41,960 bases of DNA from Oscillospiraceae bacterium (GTDB lineage: Bacteria; Bacillota; Clostridia; Oscillospirales; Ruminococcaceae). The position numbers were made by a program, and so were the translations under genes. Shown piece after piece: positions 10,901-17,964 of the stretch (the stretch's first letter is position 1; every line of letters starts with the position of its first letter). Location: positions 1 to 41,960 of the forward strand of contig JAFXIC010000069.1 of NCBI GenBank assembly GCA_017533485.1. The letters run 5' to 3'. The notes under the pieces were generated by a model. It saw only the letters and a list, made by a program, of their open reading frames with translations. It made no database searches and had not been told where the DNA came from.

Positions 10901-11230
10901 GTCGGCATTGATATGACGGAAGAGACCTTGTATGAACTGTGCGGAAGCTGTCTGTTCTATTACGAGGAAGAATCCGATTGGGAAGATTGCCTTTTGGATA
11001 ACGGCCTGATCGGCGTACCGCTCACAGGCGTTTCCGGTGTTGTCGGCGATCTCAATTGTAATGGAATCGTTGAAGAATGGGATGCAGTCATTCTGAGTGC
11101 TGTCATTTCGGAAGGCACGGGTGTCCTTACAACCGAAGCACTTCTGGAACAGGGCGATACGAACAATGATGGCGTATTGGATCTGATGGATGTCATGTAC
11201 ATCTTCTCCCATAACGAGGCAGCCGGCTGA
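4928..11230 (+). CDS. 2100-residue subtilisin-like protease with LRR region, beta-repeats and C-terminal dockerin
   Basis: Signal peptide near 1-22, then a propeptide-like region to about 220. The S8 catalytic domain (about 235-480) shows the triad in order: Asp252 in AVVDTGI, His287 in NGHGTHCSG and Ser435 in DGTSMATPY, with an oxyanion-hole Asn in AAGNES. A short chitobiase-C-like segment follows (YYTLDGTEPT, about 515-575). Next is a BspA-type leucine-rich region (about 590-960; IGDGAF, IGDSAFKNC, IGASAFSGC). The C-terminal half alternates beta-repeats ending in GxGDYxG-like motifs with PPC-like domains. Residues about 2042-2100 are a dockerin (GDLNCNGIVEEWD, then GDTNNDGVLDLMD). It is probably secreted and docked on the cellulosome, cleaving surface or substrate proteins or maturing partners. 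Very long for the family. Single-gene transcript with its own terminator. Confidence 0.93.
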   Translation: MHQTKQKQLLAFLSSFVLLASTAPQDLAEIVQMSQPVPKASIERFAESIKEMQKPAEDTKRFQTIRFSPEEGILYQDDVRVGKNNGSVVVENGTVRVLSSYAATEAERAAVDETATISLDEAVEKIGCEVRTDKDGNTRVNFPFHASRVIVKSKSKPDMLNALDMSLSYDNLYVLQFATPADAYAACKKYNEMDAVEFAAPDRILKTCATESKPLYEQGVSWGNTAIGSIEYCKELTASGDKLPEITVAVVDTGINYEHSWFENRIADGGMSFVYPDRELPQDYNGHGTHCSGIICSSTADNVKILPIAVLDDGGYGFSSDIYCGMMYAVNQGVDVVSMSFGGGGEDPMLDEAAKAMSKNGILACAAAGNESDDSRNYNVANSPDVIVVSAVDSSLEAAYFTNYGPEICLAAPGVDISSAYHIGTDETISFDGTSMATPYVAACCANVLSAEPDLDNETVKSYLYANAIDIGDPGRDDSFGWGLVNLKDFRFSDVSCSIPKALTLPGEYEEAVDVELGCDTEGASIYYTLDGTEPTAETGILYDGKPIHLEKTTVIRAMAVLGNMKTRFAEFFYVIAGEEFEQAFVIEDGVLKEYRGVMSSLDLSEMTEIKAIGDGAFRNRPFIFEVTLPSSCQTIGDSAFKNCQELEVLHAEAVTKIGASAFSGCENLWEAKFGEVTEIGESSFRDCWWLIELTGLSKLTEIPAYAFYGANVDTDLGSVEVIHEYGLANASIGDIIPWRNIKKIAPHGMEGTASTSVCILDLSNAEELGEYALCGSTFTKYYLPKDLKVIPEGLLMDCMNIQYLSAPSVTEVADYGLAFCSDPFWVGINPIMETDIDFSAITSAGKFAFSGLTVDCALHFDALMNETAAVYTGIWAPQLYLPNVKTIAPTSANTEVEKQTNGIYFYSDVVYLENLERVEDYGIFHAVNLVIGDQFTEFSTKVSDFATIGYTLVGKAGSAVEKAAEELDLKFVEAPSIWMITEGGTYDCYEWVTLSAAAMSLEHTGRWSELGADGKTKVFEEEYPKLMAAEPTTRYLSYSILDKDGKVVASEAVTLTFKAGSADVETVAKDEQIVRDMRQEKKYMYIPEETGIQKIMYSNADVVISHNGQSDYFYLDWSKQSAAYEFVAGELYIIELLPSEWIDFVDYAVFMITDESTEKTLLEDSSYTGYRDEEENHFYDSDDYSTLVVVGAEGELKEGTDYEVYASGSKEDGVLVDYIVGKNDYFGIICHRYFIYREIEAETRRESKSDRLYCSFTPEVSGEYNVIPMFSGSDGSMEEAKNEGTWLADSVVDLWISEYKDVYETIESESSGGNISSQRCQLTAGTTYHIAVEGTGIPDCVTVSLLITSEKKSLYACDINQYFQIDETGKVNGSECMVIAQDGTELQENIDYRLEWWYDDPEQPEYVVLMVTGMGDYVGTYVEAIPTYAAIVSELVLGESFTVSGIQDFTLTLDTACELCLSEIKNSNGNALGKDWFSIAFIDNNLYAVVGTLKEQGDTVNLAAGEYSLTVNAENMDRYGELKEYTAVVEKVRELKELTECNVDVEEVLYYTGEVCTPQLTLTTSDGKTLKEDVDYEVYVPQSIQTGEYTVDIMGIGDYAGYLQIFYYIISEPTTDTVIPLTERDNTAEITAPGRDVIYRFTADSEETVVRWDTSNPIEIILNRADGENTEVYANYGGFENYYVFATDVGFEYTLQIGFKHQYQTGDIPFSVLKSEGRDLANCSVISEPVQSSSDLKYELRYDEELLVEGKDYCVKYDGGTEGVGYAEYCFVGIGDYYGETNTFLTIYHEDMDDYGFIEQDYEYAIPLTESEEYLFPEYLNECWLYKIENNANEDATYYLNAEEESTLIYWDMLFSASEEEDAFMPEDDYTDDGYVDTLYLSEFTLLVYDSDKKFIGQYGYSGVEIGANDYVYLVVVANSHESTLGMELYLSLDDAMQGGTDFEFEYVEQDGIWYGILFGSDAYIVGVEEGYQGVVLKDVITVDGEQHHVVGIDMTEETLYELCGSCLFYYEEESDWEDCLLDNGLIGVPLTGVSGVVGDLNCNGIVEEWDAVILSAVISEGTGVLTTEALLEQGDTNNDGVLDLMDVMYIFSHNEAAG
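8455..10290 (+). repeat. four diverged beta-repeat units within the protease
   Basis: Protein-level repeats starting near 8455, 8990, 9530 and 10080. Each has a stretch like DGKTLKEDVDYEV followed some 25 residues later by a GxGDYxG-like turn (KNDYFG, GMGDYVG, GIGDYAG, GIGDYYG). They resemble the surface-protein repeats of Firmicutes that end in GKGNYTG. The units are separated by other beta-rich segments. DNA identity between units is low, so the duplications are old. Confidence 0.6.
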
Positions 11231-11273
11231 ATCGGAAGCTAAGCGCTTTTCGTTCGGATCGGATGAATGGATG

Positions 11274-11313
11274 AAAAACTCCTATGGTATGAAAATGCCA
11301 TAGGAGTTTTTTT
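11274..11313 (+). terminator. intrinsic terminator of the protease gene
   Basis: AAAAACTCCTATGG pairs with CCATAGGAGTTTTT around a 10-nt loop, with a run of seven T. Confidence 0.95.
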
Positions 11314-11368
11314 GATGGAAAACCGGAATATCAGCGGGAAACGCCGGTAAAAATATCGGAGATGTCTT

Positions 11369-11655
11369 GTGGAATATGCTTTGTCCGCTGCTGGAAATCA
11401 TGAAGAATTATACAATTATTACAAAGAATTACAAGTTAATGAATCGAAATATATGAACTTATCGGATGAGGAGACTTCTTTCGAATTGTGCAAAACGTCA
11501 GGAATGCAAACGGTTTTTCAGCAGATTCGATGGTTGCGGATGACAAGGCAACACAGGGCAGATTTGCCCCTAAATATAAGTTTTTTTGGTATAAGGCGAT
11601 GTTCTTTGGACGGTATTCCGCAAGCTTCCAATTATACAAATTTCCCAAATTGTAA
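11369..11655 (+). pseudogene. possible frameshifted small gene, unknown function
   Basis: A GTG at 11369 follows CGGAG at a 7-base spacing and opens a frame reading MEYALSAAGNHEELYNYY and on to about 11480 (LSDEETSF). From there a protein-like reading continues better in another frame (RIVQNVRNANGFSADSMV, later KYKFFWYKAMFFGRYS) to a TAA at 11653-11655. The original frame also stays open to 11659, so a true short protein of 96 residues cannot be excluded. No promoter is seen directly upstream and it follows a strong terminator. I recognise no family. This is otherwise the only content of the 360-nt gap between the protease terminator and the pilus promoter. Confidence 0.3.
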
Positions 11656-11672
11656 ATAATTCATGAAATAGA

Positions 11673-11701
11673 TTGACACTTTGATTGGTATATGGTATAA
11701 T
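11673..11701 (+). promoter_or_regulatory. consensus sigma-A promoter of the pilus operon
   Basis: TTGACA at 11673-11678, 17-base spacer, TATAAT at 11696-11701. It matches consensus at all twelve positions, so expression should be strong unless controlled through the leader. About 90 nt separate the expected transcription start from the first start codon. Confidence 0.92.
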
Positions 11702-11709
11702 ATAAACAT

Positions 11710-11737
11710 CATAAAGGTGGTTTCCACCAATTTTATG
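11710..11737 (+). promoter_or_regulatory. 5'-terminal hairpin of the pilus mRNA
   Basis: CATAAAGGTGG (11710-11720), loop TTT, then CCACC, two unpaired A and TTTTATG (to 11737). It begins within a few bases of the predicted transcription start. A stem at the very 5' end commonly protects mRNA from 5'-dependent decay. It lacks a T-run beyond the stem, so it is not a terminator. Confidence 0.6.
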
Positions 11738-11798
11738 AAGTAAACGATGCAGTATATGATTAGAAATGTCGAAACAGATCCCGTAGGAGTTCTTCGAA

Positions 11799-12182
11799 AT
11801 GACGGATAAACAGTTTAAGCGATTGAAGCGCAGCGAAATGATTGAGATCATCTATGAGTACCAGAAGCGAGAAATGGAACTCCAGCATCAGATCGAACGG
11901 CTGGAAGAAAAGCTTCAGGTACAGGAGATGAAAATCAGCGAAACCGGTTCGATTCAGGACGCAATCGCAGTTCTGAACCAAGTGCTTCTGGTTTCCCTGC
12001 AAACCGCCGATCAGTATTTAAAACAGGTCAGAGAGATCTGTGCGGATCAGCAGCAGCAGGCAGCCGAGATGCTCGAACAGGCGAAACAGAAAATGGAATC
12101 CATTGTGGCGGCACAAGAGGCAGTGCAGCAGCAAGCGGATGAAACCGATGCGCAAATGTCGATAGAGAGTGATGTGGAATGA
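11799..12182 (+). CDS. coiled-coil protein, first gene of the pilus operon
   Basis: 127 residues, with GGAG about 9 bases before the ATG. The sequence is almost entirely charged or Gln-rich helix with heptad-like spacing: about residues 8-50 (KRLKRSEMIEIIYEYQKREM, then QIERLEEKL) and about 70-118. There is no signal peptide or membrane segment, so it should be cytoplasmic. It overlaps the signal peptidase gene by four bases (ATGA), which points to translational coupling and a joint role. I do not recognise a named family. A scaffold or regulator for pilin secretion is an inference from position only. Confidence 0.8.
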   Translation: MTDKQFKRLKRSEMIEIIYEYQKREMELQHQIERLEEKLQVQEMKISETGSIQDAIAVLNQVLLVSLQTADQYLKQVREICADQQQQAAEMLEQAKQKMESIVAAQEAVQQQADETDAQMSIESDVE

Positions 12183-12754
12183 ATAACACCAATGAAATGA
12201 AACAGGTTGCGGTTCCGTCTGTTGAACAGGTGGAAAACGAGCTGAAAAAGATTCGCTATAAGGATTTATTCCGGAAAACACTAAGCAGCACCGTTGCAAC
12301 ACTGATTGTTGTAGCCGCAATTGCCGTGCTGATATCGACCTTGTTCTTACCGGTCATACAGGTTTCCGGAAACAGTATGGAGCCGAGTCTGAAAGACGGC
12401 GACATTCTGGTTCTTGTGAAAACAGATAAATGTGATTACGGCGATTTATGCTGTGTATCGTGGCAGAATAAGCTGCTGCTGAAACGTGTCATCGGCTTGC
12501 CGGGGGACAGCATCACAATCGACAGCGACGGCAATGTATACGTCAATGACGAGCTGCTCGATGAACCGTATATCACAGAAAAAAGCCAGGGCAACTGTGA
12601 AATAGAATTCCCCTTTACCGTACCGGATAACCGGATCTTCATCCTCGGAGATGCCAGAGAATCTTCTGTGGACAGCAGAAGTTCAGCAATCGGCTGTATC
12701 GAGCAGGAACAGATTATCGGAACGGTTTTGTGGAATGTGTGGAACGCAAAGTAG
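12179..12754 (+). CDS. lepB: type I signal peptidase dedicated to the pilus operon
   Basis: 191 residues. A cytoplasmic N-terminus (about 1-36) is followed by one membrane segment (about 38-60). The catalytic domain carries all family boxes: GNSMEPSLKDGD with nucleophile Ser66, LLLKRVIGLPGDSI with general base Lys102, and ILGDARESSVDSRS near the C-terminus. It cleaves Sec signal peptides on the outer face of the membrane. Its place directly before two sortase substrates suggests that it processes the pilins, as SipA-type peptidases do in other pilus islands. It starts inside the stop of the coiled-coil gene (ATGA overlap). The long N-terminal cytoplasmic extension could contact that coiled-coil protein (inference). 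Confidence 0.95.
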   Translation: MNNTNEMKQVAVPSVEQVENELKKIRYKDLFRKTLSSTVATLIVVAAIAVLISTLFLPVIQVSGNSMEPSLKDGDILVLVKTDKCDYGDLCCVSWQNKLLLKRVIGLPGDSITIDSDGNVYVNDELLDEPYITEKSQGNCEIEFPFTVPDNRIFILGDARESSVDSRSSAIGCIEQEQIIGTVLWNVWNAK

Positions 12755-12802
12755 AGAGGCAGCGTTCAAAAAATAGATAGAAAGGATGGGTGGTGAGATC
12801 GG

Positions 12803-15800
12803 ATGAGCAGCTTTATGGATAATCTGTACGATAAGATTCAGCAAAATTCTGCCAAGCGACATAGAACCGTTTCATTGCTGATGGTAATGTCGATATTCGT
12901 AACATCAGGCGTTGTATGGGTTTTACGCGGTACCGGTATTACAATGGTAAATGATCCGATCTGTGATGTGGAAGAACACGAACATTCCGCCGACTGCATC
13001 CGAAAAACGCTGATCTGCATGGTGGAAGATGAAACGCATATCCATGAGGACGCGTGTTATCTGACCGAAGTGATATGTCCGAAGCAGGAACATATTCACA
13101 TTCCAGCCTGCTATACTGACCAGCTTCTCGACGGCTATATCGTTCAGGAAAATCCTGAACCGGAAAATTATATCGAGCTTGAATCCGCAGAAGTTTCTGA
13201 TGCCGAAGAACCATCTTCGGAGGATGTGGAATCCGAGGAATCCGGTCTTCCGGATCCGGAACAAGCCGACAGCAATGACAAAGACGAAAATGAATCCGAT
13301 ACGGATGAAAATAGTGACGATAAAAATGACATAGAGCAAACCGATGATGATGAAACAGCTTCGGATGACAGTGAAGCATCGGAGGAAGAAGCGGAGGGAC
13401 CGCTGCTTGAACATGGTACAAATTACCTGCAAAGTGCAGAGCAGGCGGGCTTAGGTATTGTGACCACAGCCGATAACCGAGCGGATGGTATTATTATCCA
13501 CCTGTTTGATTACGGAACCGAGGGGCTTGACCACGGCAGAAGTGATTATCGGAATCCTGCATATGTCGGTATCAATGAGGGAAAGAACTTACAGGATGAC
13601 ATTCTGTTCTTCTCCTATGGTACGCCGTCCGGTGAGGCAGAAAATTACGTGCCTACGAAGAATAACTATTCCGGCGATTATAATGCGGATCACCTGGTCA
13701 GCGGAAACCGCCCGGTTCAGGGCATCGTCAATAATACCTTGACAAATGGTTTTCCGACGATTGCCGGTTCCAACCACAGTTTGGATTACTTGTTCGATAT
13801 GAACGATATCAATGCGAGTGCGAGTGATCCGACAAAGATTGTATACGAGGATATCAATCATTTCCTCCAGAAGGATGCAACCGGAAAATACTTCTTCGAC
13901 AGCAGCGACAATTATGCATATTACAATCCGAATCAGGGTGACAGAGGAAACTTTACGCTGTATAGCGGAACATTCGATATCCAGAATGATGACCATCATA
14001 CACAGGGCGGAAGACCGTATAATCCCGCGATTCGCAATGCGGATCTTCTGGAGAATGAACGCTATAAAACCGAGTTAAGTCCGATGAAAATCGGCTTTTT
14101 CCCGTTCGATGCATTTGATGATTCCAAGGTAGACCCGAACTTCAATGCAACCCGCATCGAAAATGAAGACGGTTCTTCCAGCGATCAGGCAATTTATAAC
14201 CACCACTTCGGTATGACAATGTCTGCAAACTTTGTTGTTCCGAAGGACGCGAACGGAAATACCAACGGTCAGTTCAATAATCAGGACATCGTCTTTAATT
14301 ACAGCGGTGACGATGATATGTGGGTCTTTGTCGATGATAAGCTGATTCTCGATATCGGCGGTATCCACGAACCGACTGCCGGCAGCATCAATTTTACACA
14401 GAATAAAGTCCGCGTTCAGGACAACGCATATGGTACCATTGATGGTGGAGACGGAAATAAATATATCGAAACTACCGTATCCGCAATGCTTGGCATTTCT
14501 GATGCAGAATACTGGAGCTGGTTTACGGGTCAGCCGCATACCATTAAGATGTTCTATATGGAGCGCGGCGGCTGTTATTCGAACCTGGCGATGGATTTCA
14601 ACCTTCCGACCGTTAAGACAATTGACGTGACGAAGAATCTCGACCAGGGCAGCGGAACAGGATATGAAAATGAAATGTTCCGTTACGAGCTCTGGACGAA
14701 GGCATACGATGCCGCAGAATATACGAAATATGACGGCGTGTATTACGTAAATAACACGCAGTTCCGGACAGATAATGGTATCTTCTTCCTGAAACACGGT
14801 CAGACAGGCTCGTTCTTTGACGGTCTGGATACCATCGAGTCCTATTATGTCAAGGAAGTTGCTGTGGATAACCAGTTGATTTCGGATGTCACGGTAAACG
14901 ATAAGTCTTATCAGATTACTGACCAGTCCGAAATCAGCAGCCCGGAGTATAATTTCACGGATACCAAGGTTACCAGTGGTGAGATCCGGTTCCAGAACAA
15001 GATTCGGGAAACCTATACCGACCTTGCCGTTCAGAAAAAATGGGTCGGCGGAGATCAGAGTGCGATTGATAAAATCCAGTTCCGATTGTTCCAGTCGAAG
15101 AACGGCGGCGAAAAAATCCCTGTAATTGTAGAAGGTCAGAGAACCTTCGCCATCAAACAGGAAAACGGACAATGGGTTTCCAAATCCTTTACACATCTTC
15201 CTTCTGAATACGGAAGAGATCAGTACACGTATACGGTAGATGAAGTGTATGTGCCGAATGGGTATTCGTCCAGTACCGCATCTCCTGTGATGATCAACGG
15301 TGTCGCAACGATTGTCATTACGAACACTTCCCGTGAGAATTCACAGCTTCACGTAAAAAAGGAATGGTATGATAATCAGGGGAACCTGATGACCACACCG
15401 CCGCAAACATCCGTGAAGTTTAAGATCAAGCGTTCCTATCTCCCGTATGAAGAACCGAAAGAGACGCGCTTTATCGTCCAGACGATCAATGAAACAACCG
15501 GAATGCAGACCGGCTCTTGGACAGCAGACGGCGTATATGTCGGCGGAAGCGTAGAGTTTTCGCTGAACATTCTGAACGGTATTGATGTACGAAGCGTTAC
15601 AATCGACGGAAGACCGGTATCATCGACCTACGGAATCTATGAAGCGAAGGATATCCAGGAAAACTCCGTTGTAACCGTATACTATACGGATAAATACGAT
15701 GATACATCAAAATCCGCGGAAGCCTCTTATATACTCTACCACTCGTTCTCCGGTACAACCGATGGTTGGGGCGCGTTCGGACGGAGAGAATATAGGAGCG

Positions 15801-17893
15801 ATGATGGAACTGTAAGCTATGTCTATCCGACCGTTGCGACAAATGGTCATGCATCATATGCCAAGAACGACGGTCTGGCAGTTGAACGAAATTATAATGA
15901 TGCGTTCTATATTAAATCCTCAACAAAGGTTGAAGAAACCTCCGGCAAAAGCAGCGGTGCCTATTTCCCGATCGATACCGATGTGCTGATTCCCGGAATG
16001 TCGTATAGCTTCAGCCTGTATGTAAAGTCTGTTGATGCAACACAAAATGTAGCATTGACATTGACCTATACCGACCTGGAGGGGCAGGCAAGATATGTAC
16101 GAATCGGTCAGGCATCGGCTTCTTCCGGTAGTTGGAGTCAGCTTGCGAATACCAATTTTACTATGCCGGATGATATTGATACTTCTAAGGATATTATTAT
16201 TTATACCGAAACACCGGATGAAACCGACGATAGTCTCCACGATTTCTTCATGGATGAATTTGTTGTCGCACTCGGCGGTACACAGATTAATGTCCAGCCG
16301 GTCAATGTCAGTCCCGGAAGTGGTAAGACATGGCATCTCGGTTATCTGAACCTTACGAAAAATTCGGGAACGATGACAGTCGTTCATAGCAGTGACTTTG
16401 AGACTTCATTGAATTCTTGGACGGCATTTGATGATAATTCCAATATTGTTCAGATTGAGCGCGTCAATGATGCATATGTAGGAAATGGCGCGGTGCGTGT
16501 ATCAAATAGAACAGAATTCCACCATGGCATCCAGCTTCCCGATAATTACAATGTTTTCGAAAAGGGAAAGACGTACAGCCTGAGTGCATATGTCAAGACC
16601 GAAAATAACAGTTCCTCCACTCCGTTTAAGTTTACGCTGAAATATAAGAATACGAACGGAGAGGATGCATATCATCAGGTTGGCATTGCATATGCGGACG
16701 GTGCGGATAAATGGACGCGGCTTTCGGCATCCAACTTCCGGATTCCCGATAATGTCGATATGACGCAGAATGTAATTCTCTACATCGAAAGTCCGGAGAA
16801 TACGGCACCGTTTTATGTCGATCAGGTTGTAATCGCAACAGGCGAAAATCTTGAAATCAGTACGGATCTTTATTCGGCTGAAACGAAAATCGCCCAGGTA
16901 TCATCGCTGAACTTCCCGAGAAATCGTTTTGACGGTTCCCTGGATGGATGGCGAAGACGCGGTGATGCACAGGCCGAAAATAATTCCGGAACTGTATATG
17001 CCGGATCGAGTTCTGTAAGTGTTACGAATCGACAGCAGACATGGCAAGGTATTGAATTACCATTGACGGACTTTGAAAAGTATAAGCCCGGAACAACCCA
17101 CAATTTCAGTATTTACGTTAATCCAAATGAAACAACAACGATGAAAATGACGCTGACATATACGCCGAAAGGATCTGGTTCAGCCGTCTATCCGACAGTT
17201 GTAGAAATGTCAAATGTTCCGGCAGGACAATGGACACAGCTCGCGAATACAGCATATAAGATACCGGATGATGTAGATACCGAAAAAGATGTGCTTCTTT
17301 ATATCGAAGCACTGAGCAGCAATACATCATTCTTGGTAGACGAATTTGTAGAAGGACCGGTGGGACGAAAGGTAACCGTAAACCCCGGTGACGGCAGCCT
17401 CCAGATGGATACGCTGACCGTAAACCTGAATGCGGATACCGCAATCCCGCCCTCACCTAAGACATCGGATACGATGCTGACCGAGTATATCCACAACGGA
17501 AACCTGACACCAATTGAATTCGAGCTTGGATCGACAGGCGATTGGAAGATGGGATTCCGGATGAGCTCTAAGAGTGGACTCACAAGCGGAGAAGCCAATT
17601 ATGGCGTTGTCAACGGAAATCCGACGCTGTACGAAGACCCCAATTGCAATTATTATTATGAGATTGAGGAAGTCAGCGTACCGGATGGATATGTGGTATC
17701 TTACGACAAGCAGGGTTCATCTTCCACAACGGACGATGCACCGATGCTGATCAAAAATAAATACAGTGCATACGAGCTGCCGCCTACGGGAGGCACAGGA
17801 ACAGCAGGCTATTATATGATCGGCGTGTTCCTGTTAGTGCTCAGTGTCCTGTATGGATGCTACGGAAATAAGCGGGAAAGGAGGCAGCAATGA
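12803..17893 (+). CDS. 1696-residue LPPTG-anchored pilus tip adhesin with fibro-slime, Cna-B-like and three CBM22-like modules
   Basis: The first ATG after an in-frame TGA. A membrane/signal segment lies at about 26-44. Residues about 53-110 hold three C-x(4-6)-HxHxxxC motifs. Residues about 120-200 are a highly acidic spacer. A fibro-slime/PA14-like domain spans about 400-610 (GDDDMWVFVDDKLILDIGG). Cna-B-like domains follow (about 735-850, plus one before the anchor with YYYEIEEVSVPDGY). Three CBM_4_9/CBM22-like modules lie at about 972-1162, 1192-1352 and 1369-1522 (RVSNRTEFHHGI, VTNRQQTWQGI). The C-terminus has LPPTGG (about 1660), a hydrophobic segment and a basic tail, the sortase signal. 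It would be placed at the tip of the pilus polymerised from the next gene product. Binding to plant polysaccharide is inferred from the modules. Confidence 0.92.
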   Translation: MSSFMDNLYDKIQQNSAKRHRTVSLLMVMSIFVTSGVVWVLRGTGITMVNDPICDVEEHEHSADCIRKTLICMVEDETHIHEDACYLTEVICPKQEHIHIPACYTDQLLDGYIVQENPEPENYIELESAEVSDAEEPSSEDVESEESGLPDPEQADSNDKDENESDTDENSDDKNDIEQTDDDETASDDSEASEEEAEGPLLEHGTNYLQSAEQAGLGIVTTADNRADGIIIHLFDYGTEGLDHGRSDYRNPAYVGINEGKNLQDDILFFSYGTPSGEAENYVPTKNNYSGDYNADHLVSGNRPVQGIVNNTLTNGFPTIAGSNHSLDYLFDMNDINASASDPTKIVYEDINHFLQKDATGKYFFDSSDNYAYYNPNQGDRGNFTLYSGTFDIQNDDHHTQGGRPYNPAIRNADLLENERYKTELSPMKIGFFPFDAFDDSKVDPNFNATRIENEDGSSSDQAIYNHHFGMTMSANFVVPKDANGNTNGQFNNQDIVFNYSGDDDMWVFVDDKLILDIGGIHEPTAGSINFTQNKVRVQDNAYGTIDGGDGNKYIETTVSAMLGISDAEYWSWFTGQPHTIKMFYMERGGCYSNLAMDFNLPTVKTIDVTKNLDQGSGTGYENEMFRYELWTKAYDAAEYTKYDGVYYVNNTQFRTDNGIFFLKHGQTGSFFDGLDTIESYYVKEVAVDNQLISDVTVNDKSYQITDQSEISSPEYNFTDTKVTSGEIRFQNKIRETYTDLAVQKKWVGGDQSAIDKIQFRLFQSKNGGEKIPVIVEGQRTFAIKQENGQWVSKSFTHLPSEYGRDQYTYTVDEVYVPNGYSSSTASPVMINGVATIVITNTSRENSQLHVKKEWYDNQGNLMTTPPQTSVKFKIKRSYLPYEEPKETRFIVQTINETTGMQTGSWTADGVYVGGSVEFSLNILNGIDVRSVTIDGRPVSSTYGIYEAKDIQENSVVTVYYTDKYDDTSKSAEASYILYHSFSGTTDGWGAFGRREYRSDDGTVSYVYPTVATNGHASYAKNDGLAVERNYNDAFYIKSSTKVEETSGKSSGAYFPIDTDVLIPGMSYSFSLYVKSVDATQNVALTLTYTDLEGQARYVRIGQASASSGSWSQLANTNFTMPDDIDTSKDIIIYTETPDETDDSLHDFFMDEFVVALGGTQINVQPVNVSPGSGKTWHLGYLNLTKNSGTMTVVHSSDFETSLNSWTAFDDNSNIVQIERVNDAYVGNGAVRVSNRTEFHHGIQLPDNYNVFEKGKTYSLSAYVKTENNSSSTPFKFTLKYKNTNGEDAYHQVGIAYADGADKWTRLSASNFRIPDNVDMTQNVILYIESPENTAPFYVDQVVIATGENLEISTDLYSAETKIAQVSSLNFPRNRFDGSLDGWRRRGDAQAENNSGTVYAGSSSVSVTNRQQTWQGIELPLTDFEKYKPGTTHNFSIYVNPNETTTMKMTLTYTPKGSGSAVYPTVVEMSNVPAGQWTQLANTAYKIPDDVDTEKDVLLYIEALSSNTSFLVDEFVEGPVGRKVTVNPGDGSLQMDTLTVNLNADTAIPPSPKTSDTMLTEYIHNGNLTPIEFELGSTGDWKMGFRMSSKSGLTSGEANYGVVNGNPTLYEDPNCNYYYEIEEVSVPDGYVVSYDKQGSSSTTDDAPMLIKNKYSAYELPPTGGTGTAGYYMIGVFLLVLSVLYGCYGNKRERRQQ
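15720..17370 (+). repeat. three tandem CBM22-like modules in the tip adhesin
   Basis: Units near 15720-16290, 16380-16860 and 16910-17370. Units 2 and 3 open with a DFETSLNSW or RFDGSLDGW type strand and contain an (S/T)NR motif; all three contain a LYVK/AYVK/IYVN strand, a W-(S/T)-(Q/R)-L stretch and close with FxxDEFV or FYVDQVV. Unit 1 has a longer insertion. The same pattern is found in the dockerin esterase (DFESSLSGW, VTGRTAAWNG) and in the CE4 deacetylase (FESGLDGF, TSGRTEAWNG). Confidence 0.75.
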
Positions 17894-17964
17894 TGTGAAC
17901 TCCTGACAGCTCTGTAGTACGAACTCAAAATCAAAAAACAAACATAAAAAATGGAGGTATTATT

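Noticed and set aside
14075-15196. 373-residue open frame antisense to the pilus tip gene
   Set aside because: Opposite strand shows the fibro-slime domain in frame; antisense product looks like random hydrophobic sequence.
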